Origin: Phytophthora quininea
Lineage: Eukaryota > Oomycota > Peronosporomycetes > Peronosporales > Peronosporaceae
DNA length: 37,892 nucleotides
Assembly (NCBI GenBank): GCA_011947345.1
Contig: JAAVTG010000943.1
Location: forward strand, 1 to 37,892
Reading direction: 5' to 3'
Shown: one piece after another, positions 20,101-31,446 of the stretch
Position numbering within the stretch: the first letter of the stretch is position 1
Layout of the letters: each line of letters starts with the position of its first letter
Position numbers and translations under genes: made by a program
The notes under the pieces: generated by a model
Database searches by the model: none
What the model saw: the letters and a program-made list of their open reading frames with translations, nothing else
What the model was told of the DNA's origin: nothing

Positions 20101-23100
20101 AAGCGAATGGTTGCTCCAAAGTTTTTCGGAACGAGAAAGACCAGGTAAAACTGCTGCCCATTGCATGTTTTTCCATGCGAGCTCATACTGGTGCTCCAAC
20201 GCCTGCTTTGGTATGAGATTATGATCAGAATCGCCGTTTGACAGAGTGTTTCGCTGCAGCGACTGCAAGTAGCCCTCAAGCAAATGGCTATATCCAAGTG
20301 ACTGAAGAGCTACCAGCATTCCCTCAACGTGCCGTGGAGGATCGTCGATCAGTGTAGCGTCACTTTGTTGCATGCTCCGTTGCGAAAACTGCAGCGAAAC
20401 ATCGTACAACGGTACGGTTTTGGCGAATTGGTGTTCGCGATTATATTTTACGAGCTGGGACTTCATTGTTCTCCCGTCGTTCACACCATATATGCCATCG
20501 TCGTTGCTGTCGAAACCATAGGCATCCAGAAGAATATCGCGTAACAAGTTGCCCAAATTGTCATCTTGAATTGAAGAAAGCGATGGGATTCTGCCGTCGT
20601 TTTGCATCTCAAGCCACATTTCTACATATTGCATCGCAGAGTATGGCATTTTCACCCGCACAGCCGCCTTCGCGACTGCGAGAAGATTGACATCGACCTT
20701 GCAGTCGTACGCAGGCTTGTTCATTTGCTCAGAACTCGACGGCTGCTTTGCTTTTCCTTTTTCGGCGGATCAAGCTTACCGTTTGTTTCCACAAATCGGA
20801 CTTTCTCCGTCTCACGCAGGAAATTGATACTGTGCACCACCAGTTGCACGGCTTCAAGGGGTTGGGATTGGATTGCTTCTAATGATTGAACTTTTTGCTG
20901 CACCAAGTTGTCACTTGTAGCATTCGTCGTCCCTGTCAAAATAAATCGAATCCCCAAGTTAGCAGCTTTAGCCGCTCGTGACTGCTCGGCACCGTTCTCA
21001 AGCTTTTGCACGATACTTTCAAGCGCGTACGGAAACAAAAAAACAGCCATATCCACTCGCATGCTAACTAAATCAGCACACACTTTCAACACAGGGTCTA
21101 GGGACTCTCTTACCAGACAAGATGTTAAAGCGCATATCCACGATTCAAATCCAAGTTCAGCAGATGAGCACCATACTTGCACGAACTGATCTGTTGTGCG
21201 CGGAGTCTTTCTTTGCCGAGTGCATTGTCCCTCGTAGTTTGGTGACGCTGACGACCAGTTCGATGGCGACGACTTCTCGAATGGTGCCACAAATGTTTTA
21301 AGTTCACTATCCTTGCAACGGGCTAAAGCTGCGACACCGTCTTTAAGATTTAGCACACGTTTCAGCGTCTTTAATGCTTCTTCCACTACCGATGGATCAA
21401 GATCCGTTTTTGTTTTGCTTTCAAAAAGCAGTGAGCTAAGATATGCCAGCAGGCGCTCATGCATCACCTGTCTAAACGTCGTTTTTGTTTCTCGAAGCGC
21501 GCCACGATGAAACAGTCGTCCAAACAACCGCGACAATTCATCTTCCTGGCCAGCGAGACTTAGCTCAAATTCGCTGGCATCAAGAGCTCCCAATTCGCCT
21601 AAAGCATCAGCAATACTGATAATATCTTTGCCTTGGTTGTGTCCAACGTTTCCAGACTCACCTGCCAAGCTTAAGTACAACAAGGTGTGCGCAAGTTTCC
21701 CATATAGTTCCTTTTACATGAACTTGAATCGCGAAGTTTTTCGATGCTTGGCGCAATAGCCGAAAATCGTTCGGCTGACAAAGACCGGAGATTTGCATTG
21801 TCGTTCAAACTTGTAGACGCAATTTGCTTCCGCAATCCCCGGACGATATCGGCGCGTAAAATTTAGCTCCACGAGTTTGCTCTCGCTGAGTAAACATTTC
21901 AATTTGCTGCTGTGCTTGGTTGGCTCTATTGGCAGAGGAGTGTGGAGGGTATTCCTCTTCACCCTGACTAGCTGCGGAAGAGGCCACTTTTCTGCTCCCA
22001 GTAATCAAACCATTCAGCTTATCTAAACTAGCAGCAACCCCACTCGGGACCAAGTCGATATCAAGTGTGTACTTGCCAAGCCCACTTCCTAACTCATTGC
22101 ATATAGCAAAAATCACCCACTCTAGTTTAGCTTGATTATCAGCCGATAAAGATATTTCTCTTTTCGAACCACATTCCCGCGTATCCGTTCTCGATGACAC
22201 TCCGCATTTTAGGAGAATATCAGTAATTTCGCATACTACAAATCCAATGTACTGCCCAAACATATCGGCACTGCTCATGAAACATTTACAGGATTCGCGG
22301 ACAAGTAGTGTTAATACAGTGCCGACTTCCTTTCGGTTCCCAGTTGCCAAGTGCTTAATGGATTGAAAGCAAACTAAAAGCAATAGTTTCTGCAGCACGT
22401 GGCTTTGGGAGAGTGCATCACGGATTTCAGTAGCAAAAATCTGAAAGCATTCCACAGCGCACAATGCTCTGGGATCAAACAGCTCCGTCCGTAAGAGCAG
22501 CACGTAGAAATTACTAATCACCTCGGCCAAATTAATCAACGACCAATCAAACTCAGAATACTTGGCTTTCATTGCCGCCAGCGCTCCTTTCCAAACCTCG
22601 CTTTGGCTGAGTTCAGTACTGTCGGCGTGGGCAATGTTCCAAACCGAGAAACGCGCGATCTTGCTCGTGATATGTCCTAAATGTGAGATTGAAAGTGCGT
22701 TCATTTGAGCCCTTTCCTCGGCTAATGCAAGCATGTGTTGACCTGAAAGCTTAAGCGCAGGATCAGGGTACGCTGCTAATATGAACGAAAGAGCAAAGAG
22801 GTCTGTAGTCAGTTGTTCTCCTAAAATCGAGAGCGGTGACTCAACTCGATCATCACTTTCTAGATCATCACCGGAAAAAAACGATGCGATCTCTCCAACA
22901 AACTCGAAATGGACCCCTCTTCACCAGAACTTTGTCCAGATACAAAGTTACGGAAAACTGCAATCGGGAAGATTACATCAACTTTCCCCAGTAGGTAAAC
23001 TCTCCTCGCGTTTGAATCCAAAGCTGTCCCTAAAAGTGTAGACAACGGGAATTGCTCCAGCAACGATTTCCCATGTGGCAGTAGCGTCACCAAATCGTGC

Positions 23101-26100
23101 TCTGTCATCTCTGATTTTTCCTCTCCGTTTAACTGTGTTTCCTGGGTTCTTGCAAGTGTGAAACGGTGCCACAAATCGCAAAAGTGATCGTCAAGCAAAT
23201 TCGAGATGTCAGAGTATCCATAGAACGTAGCTATCGCTCGTAACCACTTTGGGATAAGTAATTGCATCGTTCCCAAATGCGCTGGGATATTGCCCGATGA
23301 TAGCTCAACAACAGCCGCAAGAACGTCGGGAATCGCCAATTGAGAGGAGCAAGCACTCACATACAGGCTCAGTAAAACCGATATGCACGTATCCATACAA
23401 AGCTGATGGTCTACGGTGTCTGAAATATACTTTCGTGTCGTCCTTTTGCTTTTCATCAACACTGACAATATTTGCCGGTGGTGCTTCCAAATAAGATTGC
23501 AAGATGGCAAAACAGTGTCGAAATAACTCACCCCCGCCGTCCGGGTACTTGTAATAAAGCGTCTGAAGACCACGGGCCGCAGTAATTCGCACATTCACGT
23601 CCTTGTCAGTAAGTCTTGAAGGACACAAATTGCTGATGGCTTCGCTAAAGTCGTCGATACTAAGACGGAAGAACACTTCCATACACTCCAATTGAGCAAT
23701 ACGCGCCATGCGCAATTGTAGCTCGGGCAAAACTTCGGTGATAGCCGCTAAGTACTTTTTCGCGCATTGCACCAGAGCCACTGGAGGCTGTTCATTGTGT
23801 TGAAACTTTCTTTTTCAGAAACCAACCCTGCCAAGCGTAACACTGACAACACTTGGGAAAGAAATATAGGCGCTCTGCAACTACCACCTTTCTTTACCAA
23901 GAGCCTTCCTCGTTCGTTCGTGCCTTCCTCGGCAACGTTGTCGATCACTTGCGTGAATAATTCCAGACTTTCGGAACCAGAGACACCACACAAAGAACTC
24001 CAATGGATAGCAAAAGTCAGGATCAAAGCGAAGTCCGCCAACAAGCTTCTTCACTGTCGATAGACCACTGTCCTTCTTGAGAAGCAAAACAATGCGAAAG
24101 CACCACAAACTGATGCTTTTCTGGATCACACGACTGGGTAAACGATCACGAGCAATATCGTCTTCGTCGCTAGAATCAAGAATATTAACAGTAAACGCAT
24201 TTTAGTTAGTAAATGGTACCACTTGTATGGACAATTTGAAGGCACATACCCGTCATCCATCGCATCCCATCCTTCTCGCGCTTGCTGTTGGCTCTGTTGT
24301 AGTGAACTGGACACTCGTCTAGGCGTCGACTCCCAGCTCGACGATCCTCGCGATGAGCTAGAACGAGAAAAGGAAGAAGATATACTTGTAGCTGGCGGCG
24401 TGGATCGCGTAGCATGGTCTCCGTTCCCACTAAGGTCGGCAAGTGATTCCACCAGAGCGGTAACGATGATTCTAATCGACGAACGGATCTCTGGAGGAAA
24501 ACGTAAATCAATCTGGTCTGCAGATGGGTGAATACAGGTTCTTAGCGCCTTGCAACCTTGTAAAATTAATATGACTGTGTGGACCTTCCTTAAAATGTGC
24601 ACCACATTTTCAGATAAAGACTGGCTTTGCTGGGCTTGCTGTACTGCAATTGGTGTCAGGAAATTAGCAACCATTTCGAAAAATTGTTTCACTAAAGGGA
24701 GCACTTGCAAGCAAGTACAATTTGACGTAGGATACTGTGCTCTCATCTCCTCCTCAGTTGTGAAAAGTACTGCTAGAATCAATCCAACCTGTAAATGCGC
24801 ACAAAGCAATTAGTCTGACAGTCAGCATCTCGCTTAACACAAAAATAACTTACATCGAAAGAGTTCGCCAGCAAGTGCATTCCTTTGATTGAATTGGCGT
24901 CCACGCTGTGCAGCCGGCTCGATATTTCCGAGAGCAAATCAGACATCAACTTCATAATCTCCGCGTTGAGAGCTACTGTCTTCTCCACCGAGATGGACTG
25001 GGCATGAGAATATATGCTACTTTCACAAAAATTACCACTGGGGAAAACGCGGCTGGTCCCTTTCGATGAGACAAGGCCGTGTAACAAGTTCCCCACAGCA
25101 AGCTTTTCGAAGTGGTTATCAGGCAGGTCTGCATGCGTTTTGATGCAGCCACGCCAGCCCGCGTCAACTTCCTCGCTTAATAATACTTGAATAATCGGTG
25201 AAAACCCCGCCGGATCAACTGTTTGGGGCGAAGAATAAGGCATCGAAAGGTTCTCCAGCCCATTTTCGAGCATGAAGAAATCCACTCCAAAACCATTAAA
25301 CTCATCTCCAGAAATTGAGCTTGCTGCATCGTTGGCACTTGACGCCGACAATTTCCAAATTAATTCCGGGATGAAAATCGTCTCTCTCACTGGCATAGTG
25401 GGGCGTCCGAATGATCGTAATACCCCCGCGTATGCGAGTGGAGACACCTCCGTCTGCCAGTCTGTCTTCGTAAACGACGTCCCCATGCTCCCTGTTGGTA
25501 AGATATAATTTCTTCGGAATATTTGTGCACGAAGGTGATCGAACACGGACTGAAGCAGCATTGATTGCGTAGACGTGTGTCCGGTATCAAGCTCGTCTTC
25601 ATATGAATCAAACAGATTTTGTCCTTGGGATGCAGCTGAAGAAGAATGGACTTGCTCTGGAGGAAGTTGGACATGCCTTAGCAACGAAAGGAGAGCGCAA
25701 ACAGAAGCCATTGATGTTCTTGCGTACGGTTTCGAACTATCTCCACGGGTCATTGCGGCGACTGGCGAGTCCATACTCGGCTTTCGGAAAGCAGATAATT
25801 TCCATAACGCCTCGCGTGTTGTTTCAATGGTTTCTAGAGGCACAAGACCAAATGCTACACAGCAGTGCAAAAGTGTAAGAACGGAGTCACCGACTTGTCC
25901 TCTCGCTAAGCCAACTCCTTCGGTTGCACGACCATAGGGTAGCTCAGGTCGAACCAAAGTATGCCAAACACTCGTCCAATGCTCATCGAAACACTGAGCG
26001 CACTCTTTGCGATACTGTGCGGATAAGTTAGCCATCTGAATCAATATCAGCAGTGCTAATGACTGCGGCTTGCCCATTTCTTTGACTATCAGCATTTCGC

Positions 26101-27639
26101 CAAGCTTTTGCATCACCATCATCAAGTCGCCAATTCGATTAGTCACGTAATAATCCCCATGACGTGTGAGAATAGACAAAAGCAATAGCAGCCATGAACC
26201 AGGATCATACGGAATTTTGCTTTCCCCACGTCTCGCTTGCGACGCGTATCGACCCGACGATCCAAGCCGCTGCGACGAAAGAGAAAACGATCCCGTGGTA
26301 GCGAACTGAGTCTCAGTGCGTGGGCTCTCAAAAAGTATTCGATCACTGTTTCCCACGCAAGAACCGCATCTACTGGCCTTGGGCGCTTGCTACCTACCGA
26401 GCTTTGGGTCAGCAAGTCGTCGTCTCCCATCGACGCCAAGTTGCCTTGTGCCCGTTCCGATACCAGTCTGTCGTGGTGGAATACAATATCGGCTGCACAC
26501 GCTAAATGTAATATCCCTTGGTCATCGATACCTAGCGCACCCATTCGTCGATCTCTGGCTGATCTCGCGTACGCCACCATGAGGTTCATTTCATCCGAGC
26601 CCAACACAATACGTTGCAACGACGTCAATTCTCTAAGCAACGTTGCTGGCGCAAGATACTTAAAATACGGCACGCCATCTGTGTTGAAACGGTACAATTC
26701 CAGAAACTTGACAATAAACTCGGCGGGCGCTCCACGCAATCCATTTTTCCGCTGCTTATTCGAGTATCCAATAAATTTCAGCATCCCAATGCCATGCCGT
26801 AACATGTACGGCCCAACCGACCCGAAGTACGCCTTCATCACATCCGTCAGCATCTCCAACATACTCGACGCCACTACCAGCAACAGACTGTCAGAATTGT
26901 CAATACGCTCGCTTCGTGCCGCTTCAAACCAGTCGCCCATTTCTCCAATCAAACTCGGCAGTTCCTCATCTAAATCAAAAGTACAGTTCTTCAGTAGAAA
27001 CCTCACCACTCTGGCTCGTGTTGGTGCTGTATCAGCGTCCCCAATTAAACTGCCAGAAGAATTCCTCGTAAAAGACCCCAACGCCAACTCCAGTGAATTT
27101 TCCCATTGAGTTCTCTCCAGAACGGCACAATACACCCGGTACTTGGCCAGCTCCTCAATTGTCAGCCAGGCCTCTTTCTCCACTCGGATCTGGACGTCTT
27201 GGTCAAATTCCGACGCTTTGGCGTCGATCACCACTTCACAGAAGTTGAACAATTGCGAAATGCAGTCGCGGCCGTTTGGGTCCAAGTGGAGCAAAGGGCC
27301 GTCGGCCTCGGCATGTGCAGACTGAAGTTCGGTACGCAGGTAGTGCCAGTACCGCAGCTGCGGTAATTTAGGTCTTGTGCCAGCCTTGCGTTTGCGACTT
27401 GGGCCAAGATTTAGATATGTACCCATTTCACCTTTGACCACATGCAGCAAACTGTTCAGTAGATAGCCCCAACTGCGCCAGCGATGTACGAGCTGCCGCG
27501 AGTGGTCGCTACTCAGGAACGCCTGCAGCTTGTCCACGCAGGCGACGACGCTGGTCGCGCCCTTGGAACCTTTGGCCGTGCGCACGCTGCGGCACAGCGC
27601 CATGAACGAGCGGAACACATCGTCGCCTGCCGCCGCCAT
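17128..27639 (-). CDS. ATM: ATM/Tel1 DNA-damage checkpoint kinase (PIKK family), about 3457 aa
   Basis: A Ser/Thr kinase of the double-strand-break response. It reads from ATG 27639 to the stop at 17128-17130. The N-terminal region carries [10 protein letters not shown] in a setting like the ATM N-terminus. Long helical-repeat sequence follows, then the FAT region ([21 protein letters not shown] near 20690 onward) and the kinase domain: [12 protein letters not shown], catalytic loop [23 protein letters not shown] (DFG), TPETVPF and [12 protein letters not shown]. The last is typical of ATM rather than ATR or TOR. The FATC ends GWAPWL. Two introns are clear: 24789-24853 and 24170-24249. Beyond these the frame slips at about 11 places. 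Nine look like one lost base in homopolymers (near 26285, 23813, 22880-22914, 21860, 21713, 20760, 19138, 17628, 17431) and two like one gained base (near 24050, 23445). With these, the codon total closes exactly. No nonsense substitutions were seen, so I call it a real gene. Confidence 0.88.
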
Positions 27640-27866
27640 TCGATAAATAAAAGTGTAGTGGATAAATCAAAAGAATATGGTTACAAAAAATCAAAAAAGT
27701 ATCTGCATTCGTCGTATTGATGCTGCTCTTCTAACAGCTCCAGTCCTAGTGCTGACAAGACCCAGCACGCCAATACGAACTACGTCGAATGCACACCTAA
27801 AGCAGGACAGACGCGCCATCCCATAGAGCCCTAGAAAAGCGTAGCGCAAGTGGATTGCAGCTCTGC

Positions 27867-28806
27867 TTACTGCAGGCCGAGCAGCACGCCGCCGTTACCG
27901 CCGTCCTGGTTGGGCAGGTACGTGACGTTGCGGGACTTGGCGAGGGTCTCGGCGATCTCGCGAGCGGCGTCAATACGCTGCACCTCAATGAAGCCCGAGC
28001 CGCTCTTGGCCACGGCGTCGGAGACCAGACGGGCGGCCTCGGACTCACCCTCGGCCTTGATGACCGTAGCCTTCCGCTCCTGCTCGGAGCGCATGACAAC
28101 GAACTTCTGGCGCTCGGCGTCCTGCTGGGCCACCTGCTTCTGCTCGACGGCGCGCGTGAACTCGGGGCCGTACTCGAGGTGGGTGATGGACACGTCGTCC
28201 AGCAGCAGGAAGAAGTTGGAGCAACGCTCGTTCATCTCCTTGGAGATCTGCTGCGAGACTTGGTCACGGTGGGCCAGCAGCTCCACGGCGTCGTACTGGG
28301 CCACGATGGACTTGAGCACCTCATTGCCCACAGAGGGCAGGATCCGGTCGGCGTAGTCCGCGCCGTACTCGGCGTAGATGTGCGACAGCTTGTCAGCGTT
28401 TGGCCTGTACAGGCAACGCAGCGAGATGTTGACGTTCTGCAGGTCCTTGGTGCCCGTGCGCGAGCTGATGAGGCGGTAGTTGGAGCGCACGTCCAGGATG
28501 GTCGGGTACTGGAAGAACGGGATCTTGAAGTGCGTGCCCTCGCCCACGCTCTTGTCAAGGATACCGTCCTTACGGTCGAAGATGACGGCGCGGTGGCCAC
28601 CGTCCACTGGAATTGACACAACGAGAACAGACCAGTAAGTGATGTGGTTGCCGACAAGGGTATCGACCTGAAGCGTCGATTTAAGGGTCTGCTGAGGGTG
28701 GAAAGCGGCAACACGCACCGTCGTAGATGCACTCTTGCACGCAGAAGCCGCCAATGCCGACGGTCGTGCCGATGGCGGCCACGCGGTTAAGGAATCTTGC
28801 GGCCAT
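27867..28806 (-). CDS. PHB1: Prohibitin 1 (2 exons, 275 aa)
   Basis: Exons 28719-28806 and 27867-28606; the 112-nt intron has donor GTGCGT and acceptor TTCCAG, and phases close at 275 aa, the usual prohibitin length. Exon 1 encodes MAARFLNRVAAIGTTVGIGG, giving the N-terminal membrane anchor. The join restores VDGGHRAVIFDR, a prohibitin hallmark. The SPFH/Band-7 domain follows (GTHFKIPFFQYPTILDVRSN, LPSVGNEVLKSIVAQYDA), then a coiled-coil (VEQKQVAQQDAERQKFVV). Prohibitin 1 forms ring complexes with prohibitin 2 in the mitochondrial inner membrane, where it stabilises respiratory subunits and the m-AAA protease. It is transcribed away from the zinc-finger gene at 28976; the two starts are 169 bp apart. 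Upstream reading of exon 2 through the intron is open and could mislead gene finders into a 378-residue model. Confidence 0.95.
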
Positions 28807-28975
28807 CGCTGCTGCTGCGTCTGTGGCTCTGGGTGGCGGGGGCGAGTCGATTTGTGTGGGCCGCAGCACGGTCGTATACAAACACCAAGTGTCGAAAATG
28901 ATGGTAATTCTAGGCTGTTTGATAGGCTTTCGAGTAAGTACGAGTCATTTAACAATTGAAGTTCAGCCGTCGAAG
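28807..28975. promoter_or_regulatory. Short divergent promoter region, prohibitin / zinc-finger gene
   Basis: Only 169 bp separate the two start codons, so both core promoters and 5' UTRs must lie here or overlap. I did not find a clear Inr/FPR pair on either strand. The last ~10 bases before the zinc-finger ATG (cagccgtcgaag) resemble the sequence before its decayed copy at 4538. Confidence 0.4.
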
Positions 28976-30184
28976 ATGAAGCGAGCGAGTCCCAGCGAGC
29001 CAAGCGACCAGCCCAACAAGACCGAGAGCGTCGAGTGCGCCTTCTGCCACAAGACCTTCAAGAAGCGCGGCCTGAGCCAGCACCACAACTTCTGCAGAGA
29101 CAAACCTGTGTTGCCTCCCACGGGCCGACGCAGCTACAGCTTCTACCTCTTCAACGAGCAGCTCTTCGAGCACATTCTGGGCTTCCTGGGCAACCAGACG
29201 CTGACCAAGCTGCAGGCGATCACGGGAGACCGCTACTACCAGTGCCAGAGGGAGCTGGCCAGACTGTGCTGTCCGTGTGAGAACGACAACCCAGTGATGG
29301 TGGCGGGGCTCTGTCTACAGTGCGAGAAGAACAAGAGCCCGCTCTTCCAGGCTCGCGTTACCATGCAGAACGCCAAAGATCTGTACGGCATCACAAAGTT
29401 TACAGGAATACCCCGACATGGGGTGGCAGCGCTGTGGAGCGACGACAAGGCGTTTGAGCGAGCAGATCTGGAACAGCACCTTGTGGACAGGTACGGGTCA
29501 AAGCTCAAGTGGTTGAAGGCCATTGCTAGGAAAGACAAGAAAGACTTCCAGCTCAGGATGAGCGTGGCCCGCAGAGTTCAGAGGAAAGCCGAGTACAACG
29601 CTGTGGTTGGCTCACTTTCTCAAGAGTGTATTAGCTATGTGAAAGCATTGTCTTGGCGCAATTCGAGCGAGTGTGATGTGGTCGGCCTCAAGAGCAAAGC
29701 CGTGAGGTACTTGGCCGTGACGACGGCTCTGGAAGGTCGCGGTTTGCGGCTTAATCAGAGTGATAGAGATCTCTGCTACGACTACATCGTCATTGGTCTA
29801 GGAGGTGTAGAGGACGCAGTCAACGAAACAGAAGAACTCCAGTTCCTTCACGACCACACCAGCTACAAGAGCAGATGCGAGCGCAGGATTAGTCAACTGC
29901 GGAAGACTTACGACTACGACTCCGATGAGTCTGATGATTCGGAGGACTCCTATTACCACTTCGATAGCGTCTACGGATATAGGGGCAAAAAGAAGAAGGA
30001 GTGCCGCGAGAATGCCAAGAAGGAGCTATGTGTCGAGTACCTTGGCGACAGCAGGGGACTCACTCTTCCACAGAAATGGCAAGCCTGTCGCCAACGATAC
30101 GAGTACACTCGGTCGGTTGGCGCAGACCCAACGGGATGCAGACACTACATTTACACTGGCGAAGGCGAGCTGCCAAAGACGTAA
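28976..30184 (+). CDS. Zinc-finger / F-box-like protein, intact paralogue (402 aa)
   Basis: ATG 28976 is chosen because it aligns with the start of the copy at 4538 (MKRASPSEPSDQPNK) and because upstream codons overlap the prohibitin promoter. Residues about 20-40 form a C2HC finger (CAFCHKTF...HHNFC). About 50-85 resemble an F-box (NEQLFEHILGFLGNQTLTKLQ), and a second Cys cluster CCPC...CLQC follows. The next part (DLYGITKF...ADLEQHL) faintly recalls the XPA DNA-binding fold, but this is speculative. The C-terminal third has IVIGLGGVEDAVNE, an acidic Asp/Ser/Tyr tract (YDYDSDESDDSEDSYY) and LCVEYLGDSRGLTLPQKWQACRQRY. The first ~340 nt are about 97% identical to the decayed copy; the rest is far more diverged. 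Function unknown; nucleic-acid or ubiquitin-ligase roles are guesses. Confidence 0.75.
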   Translation: MKRASPSEPSDQPNKTESVECAFCHKTFKKRGLSQHHNFCRDKPVLPPTGRRSYSFYLFNEQLFEHILGFLGNQTLTKLQAITGDRYYQCQRELARLCCPCENDNPVMVAGLCLQCEKNKSPLFQARVTMQNAKDLYGITKFTGIPRHGVAALWSDDKAFERADLEQHLVDRYGSKLKWLKAIARKDKKDFQLRMSVARRVQRKAEYNAVVGSLSQECISYVKALSWRNSSECDVVGLKSKAVRYLAVTTALEGRGLRLNQSDRDLCYDYIVIGLGGVEDAVNETEELQFLHDHTSYKSRCERRISQLRKTYDYDSDESDDSEDSYYHFDSVYGYRGKKKKECRENAKKELCVEYLGDSRGLTLPQKWQACRQRYEYTRSVGADPTGCRHYIYTGEGELPKT

Positions 30185-30260
30185 ACCGGATCGACGACGC
30201 CACCGTGAAGATTCGCGTTTGAATCAGACAGTTTGATGCAAACTCTTAGACTAAGAGACG

Positions 30261-31037
30261 TTAGTAGTTCTGCAGCTTGGCCATGATCTTGCGAATCGCT
30301 TGCGCTGGGTTCAGCCCTTTCGGGCACGTGTGCGTGCAGCTCATGATCGTGTGGCAGCGGTACAGCTTGAACGCGTCGTCCAATTCACAAAGCCGCTCTT
30401 CAGTGCGATCGTCACGCGAGTCCTCGATCCAACGGAACGCCTGTAGCAATGCAGCAGGTCCGAGATACTTGTCGGCACTCCACCAATAACTCGGACACGC
30501 CGAGCTGCAGCACGCGCAGAGGATGCACTCGTAGAGCCCATCCAGCTTCTTGCGCTCTTCAATCGACTGCAGATGCTCCACGCCCGCACTTTTGGGCAAG
30601 GCTGAGTGCAGCCACGGCTTGATGGATGCATACTGGTCGTAGAAATTGCTCAAGTCGGTCACCAGGTCGCGGACGACGAACATGTGCGGCAACGGGTAGA
30701 TCTTGACCACGTCCTTGCTCTTCTGGATGGGGCTGATGCACGCCAGCGTGTTGCCGCCGTCAATGTTCATCGAGCAGGAGCCGCAGATCCCCTCGCGGCA
30801 GGACCGGCGGAACGTCAACGTCGGGTCCTGCTCGCTCTTGATCTTGATCAACGCATCCAGCACCATGGGCCCACACTCGTTCATGTCTACCGGATACGTC
30901 ACTTCGAACGGCTTGGTCTTGGTCTCCGGACTCCAGCGGTAGATCTTGAAGTACTTGACGCTCTTGGGCTTGAGCGCCGTCGCCTTGAGGTCTGCCACCC
31001 CGAGCAGCGCTCGGATATTCGTCTTGCTCACCTTCAT
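30261..31037 (-). CDS. SDHB: Succinate dehydrogenase iron-sulfur subunit (complex II, 258 aa)
   Basis: The iron-sulfur subunit passes electrons from the flavoprotein SDHA to ubiquinone in the mitochondrial inner membrane. All three cluster motifs are visible: [2Fe-2S] [21 protein letters not shown], [4Fe-4S] [16 protein letters not shown] and [3Fe-4S] [27 protein letters not shown] and [10 protein letters not shown] are typical. ATG 31037 gives a Lys/Arg-containing N-terminus that could serve for mitochondrial import. The ATGAAGGTGAGC at the start also resembles a splice donor, so an upstream exon with a fuller presequence cannot be ruled out. It faces the small gene at 31217 head-to-head, 179 bp between starts. 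Confidence 0.95.
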   Translation of the reverse strand: MKVSKTNIRALLGVADLKATALKPKSVKYFKIYRWSPETKTKPFEVTYPVDMNECGPMVLDALIKIKSEQDPTLTFRRSCREGICGSCSMNIDGGNTLACISPIQKSKDVVKIYPLPHMFVVRDLVTDLSNFYDQYASIKPWLHSALPKSAGVEHLQSIEERKKLDGLYECILCACCSSACPSYWWSADKYLGPAALLQAFRWIEDSRDDRTEERLCELDDAFKLYRCHTIMSCTHTCPKGLNPAQAIRKIMAKLQNY

Positions 31038-31216
31038 GGCCTGCAATTCTCTCTCGTTATGGATGATAAGTTATCATTGATAACCTCGTCTCACGTCGAA
31101 GTTGCCTTTGATCACTGCAGAGAGGTTGTATCCATCCTCTTAATTATGATTCAGGCATTCGGTACCTGGGCCGCACAATCGCAGCCACTCCAATTGAACA
31201 CATTGACACGCCGACC
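31038..31216. promoter_or_regulatory. Short divergent promoter region, SDHB / small mitochondrial gene
   Basis: 179 bp between start codons. On the plus strand CCACTCCAATTG (about 31184-31195) resembles the Inr/FPR pair seen before the phosphatase gene and lies about 20 bases upstream of ATG 31217. On the minus strand no clear core element was found. The inverted ATAACTTATCATTGATAACC near 31066-31085 contains a small palindrome. Confidence 0.4.
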
Positions 31217-31393
31217 ATGCCGGGCAGCTCGCAAGTGGCGGACATCATCCACAAGACGGTGACGGGCGGCCTGGTGCTAGCCACGGCGCTGACACTGGCG
31301 GACGTGACGCGCGGCTTCGGCGTGCTGGTCAAGCGCAACATGGACCGCAAGGCGGCGCACGAGGCGCAGCAGCAAGACGAGCGCAAGGACTGA
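31217..31393 (+). CDS. Small single-TM protein, COX14-like (58 aa)
   Basis: A 58-codon frame: MPGSSQVADIIHKTVTGG, a hydrophobic helix (LVLATALTLADVTRGFGVLV), then KRNMDRKAAHEAQQQDERKD. One membrane span followed by a basic then polar tail, with R-G-x-x-V-L before it ends, recalls small inner-membrane assembly factors such as COX14. The match is by pattern only. High G/C third positions like the neighbouring genes, a possible Inr/FPR upstream and the head-to-head link with SDHB support it as a real gene. Its short size makes it easy to miss. Confidence 0.68.
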   Translation: MPGSSQVADIIHKTVTGGLVLATALTLADVTRGFGVLVKRNMDRKAAHEAQQQDERKD

Positions 31394-31446
31394 AGAGCTC
31401 AAGACCCGTCGGCAGCCTGTAACTGTAATTAACAGCCCCTTTTGCC

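Noticed and set aside
26250..26356. A small intron (41 or 77 nt) in ATM that would remove [12 protein letters not shown]
   Set aside because: The removed residues fit the ATM N-terminal region directly after AWET, and one extra T in the run at 26284-26287 joins the frames without losing them.
17128..27639. Programmed ribosomal frameshifting in ATM
   Set aside because: About eleven slips at ordinary short homopolymers, with no slippery heptamer or downstream structure in common, are better explained by base-calling errors.
17128..27639. ATM as a pseudogene
   Set aside because: No nonsense substitutions were seen, kinase motifs and the FATC end are intact, and the slips follow the same deletion bias as the palindrome arm.
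27867..29003. A 378-residue prohibitin starting at 29003
   Set aside because: It would read through the intron (28607-28718) and the divergent promoter. The two-exon model restores the conserved VDGGHRAVIFDR and the normal length.
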